12,075 nucleotides of DNA from CAZXIY01 sp964640935. GTDB lineage: Archaea; Thermoplasmatota; Thermoplasmata; Methanomassiliicoccales; Methanomethylophilaceae. The position numbers and the translations under genes were made by a program. The DNA is taken from contig CAZXIY010000038.1 in the NCBI GenBank assembly GCA_964640935.1, forward strand, positions 1 through 12,075, given 5' to 3'. The notes beneath the pieces are model-generated. The model did no database searches. It saw only the letters and a program-made list of their open reading frames with translations, and was not told the DNA's origin. Positions 6,836 through 12,075 of this stretch are shown in pieces (position 1 is the stretch's first letter; each line of letters starts with the position of its first letter).

Positions 6836-6954
6836 AATTGTGTATCTGCATGTAACACTTAAAACGTTATTCGCGTCATCCCGACGCCGCCGTTACGTGC
6901 GGGCGCGTTGTAACAATTATTATACCCCGGCCCCCATCATCTGAACGGGATACC
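6836..6954. promoter_or_regulatory. Divergent regulatory region between the CARF gene and hisB
   Basis: Two promoters face away from each other here. For the minus-strand gene, the box is GTTTTAAGTG (complement of 6856-6865), about 25 bases from its ATG. For hisB, the box is CAATTATTATACC (6914-6926), about 35 bases from its ATG. TGTAACACTTAA (6851-6862) and TGTAACAATTAT (6909-6920) match at 10 of 12 bases and overlap or touch the two boxes. A reversed half-site, GTTAC, lies at 6892-6896. A shared regulator binding both is possible but unproven. Confidence 0.5.
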
Positions 6955-7503
6955 ATGGCATGCAGGAAAGCAGAGACAGAGCGTAAGACCCGCGAGACTG
7001 ACATTTTCATCGGAATGAACATCGACGGCAGCGGAACCTTCGATGTGGATTGCGATCTTCAGTTCCTCAAGCACATGGTCGAGACGCTCGCCAGATACTC
7101 GGGATTCGACATCAAGATGAAGGCCACGGGGGACAACGACCACCACCTGATCGAAGATGTCGGCATCACCATGGGAAAGACGTTCGCAAAGGCCGTCGGC
7201 GAAGGGCCGATCAAAAGAATGGCCACCAAGGCCGTCGTCATGGACGACGCTTTCGTCGTGACGTCGTTGGATATAGTCGACAGACCGTATGCGGAGATCG
7301 ACTGTCCGGATCCGCTCTACCACCACTTCATGAGAAGTTTCGCGATGTCCGCCGGCATAACGCTGCACATACTCGTCGTGAGAGGATTCGACGAGCACCA
7401 CATCATCGAAGCATCGTTCAAATCACTCGGACTCTGCCTCGAGGAGGCCGTCAAGCCCCGCAAGACGGAACTCAGCACGAAGGACCGCGTCGAGGTGAAG
7501 TGA
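6955..7503 (+). CDS. hisB: Imidazoleglycerol-phosphate dehydratase
   Basis: A Mn-dependent dehydratase converting imidazole glycerol phosphate to imidazole acetol phosphate. It is the 182-residue monofunctional form, with no phosphatase domain. Metal-ligand motifs are present: H40 in FLKHM, DHHLIED (H63, H64, E67), LYHHF (H124) and GFDEHHIIEASFK (H148, H149, E152). A C-terminal STKD (174-177) stands in for the phosphate-binding STKG. Some positions differ from common family sequence: FLDHM is FLKHM, the nearby His of the RHG segment is Tyr48, and the loop before DHH is about four residues shorter than usual. It is the first gene of the second histidine unit, one base from hisF. Confidence 0.92.
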   Translation: MACRKAETERKTRETDIFIGMNIDGSGTFDVDCDLQFLKHMVETLARYSGFDIKMKATGDNDHHLIEDVGITMGKTFAKAVGEGPIKRMATKAVVMDDAFVVTSLDIVDRPYAEIDCPDPLYHHFMRSFAMSAGITLHILVVRGFDEHHIIEASFKSLGLCLEEAVKPRKTELSTKDRVEVK

Positions 7504-7504
7504 G

Positions 7505-8257
7505 ATGCTAACGAAAAGGATCATACCCTGCCTGGACGTCAAGAACGGCAGGGTCGTCAAGGGTATCAATTTCAAGAATCTCAAGAACGTCGGATATCCG
7601 CCGGACCTTGCGAAGGCATATGAGGAACAGGGGGCCGACGAGGTCACGTTCCTCGACATAACCGCATCGCTCGAAACGAGAAAGACGACCTTGGACATGG
7701 TCTCCGAGACCGCCAAGAAGCTCTTCATACCGCTAACTGTCGGCGGTGGAATACGTTCGGTCACGGACATGCGCGACGCTCTGAATGCCGGAGCGGACAA
7801 GGTATCCGTCAACTCTGCCGCGGTCACGAACCCGGAGATGATCGGCGAATGCGCCGAGAGCTTCGGAAGGCAGTGCGTCGTCGTCGCGATAGACGCGAAA
7901 CGCGAAGGCAACAGCTGGAACGTGTACACCCACGGCGGAACGAGAAGAACGGAACTCGACGCCGTCGAATGGGCGAAGAAGGTCGAGGACCTCGGAGCAG
8001 GAGAGATATTGCTCACATCCATGGACGCCGACGGCGTCCAGAACGGATACGACATACCGCTGACGGCGGCGATATCCGAGGAGGTCAGCATACCGGTCAT
8101 CGCATCCGGAGGATGCGGGAGCATCGAGCACATCTACGAGGTGTTCACGCAGACGGACGCGTCCGCCGCATTGGCCGCATCCATATTCCACTACAACGAG
8201 CACACCGTCGGAGAGGTCAAACAGTACCTCAGAGACAGGGGAGTGACTGTAAGATGA
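7505..8257 (+). CDS. hisF: Imidazole glycerol phosphate synthase, cyclase subunit
   Basis: A TIM-barrel cyclase that uses ammonia from HisH to convert PRFAR to imidazole glycerol phosphate and AICAR. The 250-residue protein has the family start MLTKRIIPCLDV with catalytic D11, the second catalytic aspartate D130 (VVAIDAKR), the phosphate-binding GGGIR (80-84), SMDADGVQNGYDI (172-184) and ASGGCGS (200-206). The ribosome-binding site GAGGTGA (7492-7498) lies inside the end of hisB, six bases from the ATG. Its last bases overlap hisIE as ATGA. The gene looks intact, with no unusual substitutions in catalytic positions. Confidence 0.96.
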   Translation: MLTKRIIPCLDVKNGRVVKGINFKNLKNVGYPPDLAKAYEEQGADEVTFLDITASLETRKTTLDMVSETAKKLFIPLTVGGGIRSVTDMRDALNAGADKVSVNSAAVTNPEMIGECAESFGRQCVVVAIDAKREGNSWNVYTHGGTRRTELDAVEWAKKVEDLGAGEILLTSMDADGVQNGYDIPLTAAISEEVSIPVIASGGCGSIEHIYEVFTQTDASAALAASIFHYNEHTVGEVKQYLRDRGVTVR

Positions 8258-8859
8258 GCGAACTGAAGTACGACAAGGACGGGCTGATACCCGTGGTCGT
8301 TCAGGACAGCACCACGAGCGAAGTTCTGATGGTCGCATGGTCTAACGAAGAAGCGGTATCGCTGATGATGAGCACTGGATACACCCACTTCTGGTCCAGG
8401 AGCAGGCAGAAGCTCTGGAAGAAGGGCGAGGAATCCGGACATTTCCAGAAGATCGTCTCGATGCAGACGGACTGCGACAGCGACACGCTGCTCGTCAGGG
8501 TCATCCAGGAAGGCGGCATCGCCTGCCACACAGGGAAGCCGTCGTGCTTCGACGAGGTCCTTTACGGGGACCTTTCCAAGACATCGGAGATCATCCCCGA
8601 TCTGAAAAGAGTGATTCACGACCGCAAGGTGAACCCCGAGGAGGGGAGCTACACCTGCAAGCTGTTCAACGACGAGACCAGGATGTGCAAGAAGATCGTC
8701 GAGGAATCGGCCGAATTCGTTCTCGCGATAAAGGACAAGAACAGCGACGAGACCGCCTGGGAGCTTGCCGATATGATCTACCACACAATGGTGGCGATCG
8801 AAAAGACGGGACTTTCCATGGAGAAGGTCTACGAGAAACTCTCGGAGAGGAGACAATGA
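8254..8859 (+). CDS. hisIE: Bifunctional phosphoribosyl-AMP cyclohydrolase / phosphoribosyl-ATP pyrophosphatase
   Basis: A fused enzyme for steps two and three of histidine synthesis. The N-terminal HisI domain (about 1-106) has FWSRSRQKLWKKGEESGHF (46-64), the metal-site TDCDSDTLLV (D73, C74, D75, D77) and ACHTGKPSCF (C91, C98). The C-terminal HisE domain (about 115-201) has the NTP-pyrophosphohydrolase helices with EESAEFVLAIKDK (150-162) and WELADMIYH (169-177). At 201 residues it is normal for the fusion. The start is the ATG overlapping the hisF stop. The frame is open farther upstream inside hisF, but homology begins at this Met. It overlaps the next gene by four bases. Confidence 0.95.
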   Translation: MSELKYDKDGLIPVVVQDSTTSEVLMVAWSNEEAVSLMMSTGYTHFWSRSRQKLWKKGEESGHFQKIVSMQTDCDSDTLLVRVIQEGGIACHTGKPSCFDEVLYGDLSKTSEIIPDLKRVIHDRKVNPEEGSYTCKLFNDETRMCKKIVEESAEFVLAIKDKNSDETAWELADMIYHTMVAIEKTGLSMEKVYEKLSERRQ

Positions 8860-9503
8860 GGGCAGATCTGCACACTCACAGCATATTCAGCGACGGAGAG
8901 CTCATCCCCGCCGAATTGGTCAGAAGGGCCAAGGTCATCGGGCACAACGCGATAGCGATAACCGATCATGTGGATATGACGAACGTGGAGTACGTTGTCA
9001 CGAACCTTGTGAAAGCAGTCGAGCTCTGCGACGACTGCATAACCGTCATACCCGGCGTGGAGATAACACATGTCCCGCCGTCCAAGATGGACCGCGTCAT
9101 AAGCGACGCGAGACGTTTCGGGGCCAAATGGATCGTCGTGCACGGCGAGACCGTCGTGGAGCCCGTAGAGAAGGGCACCGACCTTCAGGCCGCAAAGAAT
9201 CCGGAAGTGAACGTACTGGCGCACCCCGGCTTCATAACCGAGGACGAGATGCAGTTCGCCAAGGACAACGGCGTACTGATCGAGATAACCGGAAGACGCG
9301 GGCACAACATAACCAACGGATACGTCGCCTCTCTCGCAAGAGAGATCGGCGCGAAGATGGTAGTCGATTCCGACGCACACCAGCCCGAGAACCTCATGTC
9401 GGAGGCCGATGCTTACATCGTTGCACTCGGAGCGGGACTCACCAAGGCGGAAGCGGACCTGGCCATACAGAAGACCCCGTTCGAGGCCATAAAGCATCTC
9501 TGA
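8856..9503 (+). CDS. PHP-domain phosphatase, probable histidinol-phosphatase
   Basis: A 215-residue PHP-superfamily metallo-phosphoesterase, most likely removing phosphate from histidinol phosphate. Metal-binding positions are visible in order: DLHTHSIFSDGE (H6, H8, D13), TDHVD (H38), GVEITH (E69), VVHGE (H96), LAHPGF (H123) and DSDAH (D173, H175), the full set expected for a trinuclear PHP site. It is shorter than bacterial HisK-type enzymes (about 260-270 residues) and resembles the archaeal 'histidinol phosphate phosphatase domain' group. It is translationally coupled to hisIE by ATGA and ends the second unit. The specific substrate is inferred from this position. PHP enzymes can also act on other phosphates or on nucleic-acid ends. 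Confidence 0.8.
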   Translation: MRADLHTHSIFSDGELIPAELVRRAKVIGHNAIAITDHVDMTNVEYVVTNLVKAVELCDDCITVIPGVEITHVPPSKMDRVISDARRFGAKWIVVHGETVVEPVEKGTDLQAAKNPEVNVLAHPGFITEDEMQFAKDNGVLIEITGRRGHNITNGYVASLAREIGAKMVVDSDAHQPENLMSEADAYIVALGAGLTKAEADLAIQKTPFEAIKHL

Positions 9504-9508
9504 ATTAT

Positions 9509-9523
9509 CTGTATTTTTATATC
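9509..9523 (+). promoter_or_regulatory. TATA-box promoter of the MTA phosphorylase gene
   Basis: CTGTATTTTTATATC is a strong TATA-like stretch centred about 27 bases before the ATG. At the usual archaeal spacing the transcript would begin at or next to the start codon. No ribosome-binding site is visible, which agrees with leaderless translation. Confidence 0.6.
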
Positions 9524-9543
9524 CGTCGGACGATAACTGACCC

Positions 9544-10326
9544 ATGGTAAAGATAGCTATAATCGGCGGTTCCGGAGTGTACAACCCGGACAAGTTCGTT
9601 CTTACAAAGAAAGTGTTCCCGGATACGAAATACGGGAAGCCGTCCGACGAGATACTTATCGGAAAGATCAACGGCGTAGAGGTCGCATTCCTGCCCAGGC
9701 ACGGACACCAGCACCAGCACCCGCCGTCCAGCGTCCCGTATATGGCGAACATCGCCGCATTGAAGGACCTCGGCGTGACGATGATCGTATCGCCGTGTGC
9801 GGTCGGTTCCCTGAGAGAGGACTACAAGCCCGGCGACCTCGTCATCGTCGATCAGTTCATCGATTTCACTAAAAAGAGAACTTACACCCACTTCAATGAC
9901 AGGACCGTCCACATGAGCCTTCCCGACCCGTTCTGCCCCCAGCTCAACGATATTTTCGACAAAGCGGCAAAACAGATGGGCATCAGATACCACATGGGCG
10001 GAACGTATGTGTGCATCGAGGGCCCGAGATTCTCCACGAGAGCGGAGAGCCACATGTTCAAGAACTTCGCAGACATCGTCGGAATGACCGTCGTCCCGGA
10101 GTGCCAGCTCGCCAGGGAGATGGGCATGTGCTACTGCAGCCTCGCCACCGTGACGGACTACGACGCATGGAAGGAAGAGACCGTCGACATACAGATGGTC
10201 CTCAGGACCATGAGCGAGTGCCTCGACAAGATATCCACGATATTGGAGATAGGCCTCCCGATGATGGATAAGCTCCCGAAGTGCAAGTGTATCGATGCCG
10301 CCAAAGAATGCGGCGCGATAGAATAA
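9544..10326 (+). CDS. mtnP: S-methyl-5'-thioadenosine / thioinosine phosphorylase
   Basis: A trimeric-type purine nucleoside phosphorylase of the MTAP family, cleaving methylthio-nucleosides with phosphate as part of polyamine and SAM by-product salvage. The 260-residue protein has the phosphate loop GGSGVY (8-13), PRHGHQHQHPPSSVPYMANI (51-70), AVGSL (86-90), GTYVCIEGPRFSTRAES (153-169), MTVVPECQLARE (181-192) and the base-contacting TDYDAWKE (204-211). Both aspartates, D205 and D207, which in MTAP contact the adenine base, are present and favour methylthioadenosine. However, methanogen relatives are reported to prefer methylthioinosine after a deaminase step, so specificity is left open. It has its own promoter and a hairpin at its end. 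Confidence 0.9.
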   Translation: MVKIAIIGGSGVYNPDKFVLTKKVFPDTKYGKPSDEILIGKINGVEVAFLPRHGHQHQHPPSSVPYMANIAALKDLGVTMIVSPCAVGSLREDYKPGDLVIVDQFIDFTKKRTYTHFNDRTVHMSLPDPFCPQLNDIFDKAAKQMGIRYHMGGTYVCIEGPRFSTRAESHMFKNFADIVGMTVVPECQLAREMGMCYCSLATVTDYDAWKEETVDIQMVLRTMSECLDKISTILEIGLPMMDKLPKCKCIDAAKECGAIE

Positions 10327-10328
10327 AC

Positions 10329-10354
10329 GATCTTGGGGGGAAAACCCCCGGATC
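10329..10354. terminator. Hairpin between convergent mtnP and gcvH
   Basis: GATC (10329-10332) pairs with GATC (10351-10354), and five Gs (10335-10339) pair with CCCCC (10345-10349), with a GT pair, one bulged T and a GAAAA loop between. It begins two bases after the mtnP stop and ends two bases before the gcvH stop, with TTTCACTTTTTC following on the plus strand. It can serve both converging genes. Confidence 0.6.
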
Positions 10355-10356
10355 TT

Positions 10357-10752
10357 TCACTTTTTCAGGAATTCACGGTATTTCGCGGCATCCATGAGGG
10401 TGTCGATGACAGTCGGATCGTCCAACTCCACTAACGCCATCCACCCGTCCTCGTACGGAGAGCTGTTGACCGCATCCGGAGAATCAGATAACAACTCGTT
10501 CGTCGCGATCACTTTCCCGCCGACGGGAGCATAGATCGGCTCCACGGTCTTGACGCTCTCCATCGCCCCAATCTCGTCGCCGAACGATATCGAATCGCCG
10601 ACATTCGGAAGGTCCACATAAACAACGTCGCCGAGCTCGTGCTGAGCGAAATCCGTCATGCCGAATCTTGCCGTTTTTCCTTCCAGCTGCACCCACTCAT
10701 GCCCCTCTGTATAGTAGAGGCCGTCGCGCACATCGAACATGTTTCCGCTCAT
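10357..10752 (-). CDS. gcvH: Glycine cleavage system H protein (lipoyl carrier)
   Basis: A small lipoyl-domain protein that shuttles the aminomethyl group between the P, T and L proteins of the glycine cleavage system. The 131-residue protein has the family start (YYTEGHEWVQLEG, 13-25), AQHELGDVVYVDLP (36-49), the lipoylation site AMESVKTVEPIYAPVGGKV with K68, and the C-terminal GWMALVELDDP (103-113). Two starts fit: ATG at 10752 (131 residues, about 24 bases from the TATA box, hence leaderless) or ATG at 10740 (127 residues, closer to typical N-terminal length). No gcvP, gcvT or lipoate ligase is visible here, so its partners must be elsewhere or it works as a lipoyl carrier in another role. 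It converges on mtnP and diverges from hypF. Confidence 0.93.
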   Translation of the reverse strand: MSGNMFDVRDGLYYTEGHEWVQLEGKTARFGMTDFAQHELGDVVYVDLPNVGDSISFGDEIGAMESVKTVEPIYAPVGGKVIATNELLSDSPDAVNSSPYEDGWMALVELDDPTVIDTLMDAAKYREFLKK

Positions 10753-10768
10753 CGGCCCGTTATGTTTG

Positions 10769-10782
10769 CGATAATATAAAGA
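10769..10782. promoter_or_regulatory. Single TATA-like box shared by gcvH and hypF
   Basis: CGATAATATAAAGA reads as TATA-like on both strands (ATAATATAAA one way, TTTATATTAT the other). It is centred about 24 bases from the gcvH ATG at 10752 and about 31 bases from the hypF ATG. No other AT-rich box exists in the 54-base gap, so the same box may drive both directions. Confidence 0.5.
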
Positions 10783-10806
10783 GATGGAGTAGCTTTGATT
10801 GGGATA

Positions 10807-12075
10807 ATGCGCGTCATCATCGAAGGGACCGTCCAGGGCGTGGGATTCAGACCCACCGTCTACCGCATCGCCAATTCCCTCGGCCTGAAGGGCAGGGTAT
10901 GGAACGACGGGTCCAAAGTGATGATAGACGTAGACGATGCCGACGAGCTCATCGGCCGTCTGAAAAAAGAACTGCCGCCGTTGGCGAAGATCGATTCTCT
11001 GAATGTCATCGAAGGATACGACTGCTCCGGGTACGACGGATTCACGATATCCCCGTCCGACCACAGGAGCGGCGGCGTAAGCATACCCACCGATACGGCC
11101 GTATGCGACGACTGCCTCAGAGAGATGCGTTCGAACGGCAGACGCAAAGGATACGCATTCACCACCTGCACCAACTGCGGGGCCAGGTTCACTCTTCTGA
11201 AAGGTCTTCCTTACGACAGAGCGAACACCGCCATGGACGAGTTCCCCATGTGCGATTCCTGCAGATCGGAATACAACGACCCGAACGACAGAAGACTGCA
11301 CCATCAGACGATATGCTGCCCCGAATGCGGACCGAGATATTATCTGCTCGATGGCAAAGGAAACGATATCGACGGGGACCCGATACCCGAGTTCGCGAAG
11401 ATGATCGACTCAGGATCTATCGGTATCGCCAAGAGCTGGGGCGGGATGCATATCTGCTCGACCGTCGACGGAGTGGAACACCTTAGGAAATGGTACGGCA
11501 GGGAGCAGAAGCCGTTCGCCGTCATGGTACGCGACCTGGACGCGGCGAGAAGGTACGTCAGACTCACCAAGAAAGAAGAAGAATTGCTCACCTCGCCGAA
11601 CAGACCTATCGTGCTCGCGTCGAAGCTTTCTGCGGATACTTTCGAAGGACTGTCGCCCGGTCTCGATAACATAGGTATATTCCTGCCCTACACGGGAATG
11701 CAGCATCTTCTATTCGACGAACTGGCTCATGATGCTCTCGTGATGACATCCGCTAACCTACCCGGGGAACCCATGATACTAGATGACAGAGATGTGATGG
11801 GCCTGGGGGCCGACGTTTACCTCCTCCACAATCAGAAGATCATCAACCGCGCGGACGACTCCGTCGTACGCGCATACAAGGACCACACGCAATTCATAAG
11901 GAAATCCAGAGGTTTCATACCATCGTTCATTACCACGCCGCTGGAACATTCGTCAGTCGGCATCGGGGCACAGGAGAATCTCACCGCCACTGTATCGTCC
12001 GGCGGCCGCATGTACTCCACTCAGCACATCGGAAACGGGGAAGGGATAGGGGTGCCGGAGTATCTGGAGGAGGCC
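10807..12075 (+). CDS. hypF: Carbamoyltransferase HypF, N-terminal part (cut by window edge)
   Basis: HypF activates carbamoyl phosphate to carbamoyl-adenylate and passes it to HypE, where it becomes the CN ligands of [NiFe]-hydrogenase. The 423 residues seen are open to the last base; the family is about 750 long. Domains in order: acylphosphatase (about 1-85) with GTVQGVGFRP (R15) and N33; zinc-finger region with CDDC (100-103), CTNC (121-124), CDSC (149-152) and CPEC (171-174); YrdC-like domain (about 195-375) with GIAKSWGGMHIC (206-217), LPYTGMQHLLF (293-303), MTSANLPGEP (313-322) and RADDSVVR (348-355); then the start of the Kae1-like domain (GIGAQENLTATV, 385-396). The usual KxR of the YrdC site is YGR (230-232). 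The presence of HypF implies a [NiFe]-hydrogenase in the organism. Confidence 0.94.
   Translation, partial: MRVIIEGTVQGVGFRPTVYRIANSLGLKGRVWNDGSKVMIDVDDADELIGRLKKELPPLAKIDSLNVIEGYDCSGYDGFTISPSDHRSGGVSIPTDTAVCDDCLREMRSNGRRKGYAFTTCTNCGARFTLLKGLPYDRANTAMDEFPMCDSCRSEYNDPNDRRLHHQTICCPECGPRYYLLDGKGNDIDGDPIPEFAKMIDSGSIGIAKSWGGMHICSTVDGVEHLRKWYGREQKPFAVMVRDLDAARRYVRLTKKEEELLTSPNRPIVLASKLSADTFEGLSPGLDNIGIFLPYTGMQHLLFDELAHDALVMTSANLPGEPMILDDRDVMGLGADVYLLHNQKIINRADDSVVRAYKDHTQFIRKSRGFIPSFITTPLEHSSVGIGAQENLTATVSSGGRMYSTQHIGNGEGIGVPEYLEEA

Noticed and set aside
6017..6954. Expectation of a CRISPR array or cas genes near the CARF protein
   Set aside because: No regularly spaced direct repeats or cas-like proteins were found anywhere in the window. 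The only repeats near it are short promoter elements.
10753..11304. Upstream extension of the gcvH frame on the minus strand across hypF
   Set aside because: It runs antisense through the conserved acylphosphatase and zinc-finger coding of hypF, and GcvH homology begins at about 10740-10752.

Overview
The window reads as a chromosomal segment of a methanogen-like euryarchaeon, most likely Thermoplasmatota of the Methanomassiliicoccales type. This is an inference from several signs. There are archaeal TATA-box promoters (AT-rich boxes about 25-40 bases before starts), an archaeal-type regulator beginning MKLPCE, a CARF/winged-helix regulator of the HFX_2341 (DUF6293) type, and a hydrogenase maturation gene. 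G+C is moderately high, and TAG is absent among 14 complete stop codons (12 TGA, 2 TAA), which would fit a pyrrolysine-using lineage. No rRNA, tRNA, mobile element or CRISPR array was seen. Coding density is very high: the largest gaps are 193 bases at the left edge, 133 before hisG and 119 before hisB.

Layout. (1) 1-736: an AT-rich leader and ubiX (flavin prenyltransferase, GTG start). (2) 737-2363: an M18-family metallo-aminopeptidase with a perfect 9-bp palindrome on its promoter and a strong hairpin terminator after it. (3) 2364-6033: the first histidine unit, hisG-hisC-hisH-hisA, with overlapping genes, followed 40 bases later by a cysteine-containing XRE-like regulator. (4) 6017-6835, minus strand: a CARF-like sensor/regulator whose 3' end overlaps that of the XRE gene. 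(5) 6955-9503: the second histidine unit, hisB-hisF-hisIE plus a PHP-domain phosphatase, with ATGA overlaps at two of the three junctions. (6) 9544-10326: a methylthioadenosine/methylthioinosine phosphorylase with its own promoter, ending in a hairpin. (7) 10357-10752, minus strand: gcvH (lipoyl carrier protein). (8) From 10807 to the right edge: the N-terminal 423 residues of HypF, divergent from gcvH across a 54-base gap with one TATA-like box.

How the genes work together. HisG, HisIE, HisA, HisFH, HisB, HisC and the PHP phosphatase would take PRPP and ATP to histidinol. Only histidinol dehydrogenase (hisD) is missing from this window. The two histidine units are separated by two regulator genes, so those regulators are natural candidates to control the pathway, although nothing in the sequence proves it. 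UbiX would supply prenyl-FMN to a UbiD-type decarboxylase encoded elsewhere. HypF would make the CN ligands of [NiFe]-hydrogenase.

The points most worth a second look are the stand-alone CARF regulator inside the histidine cluster, the palindrome on the aminopeptidase promoter, a HypF whose YrdC-domain KxR lysine is replaced by tyrosine, and the candidate archaeal histidinol phosphatase. No wholly new multi-gene system is evident.
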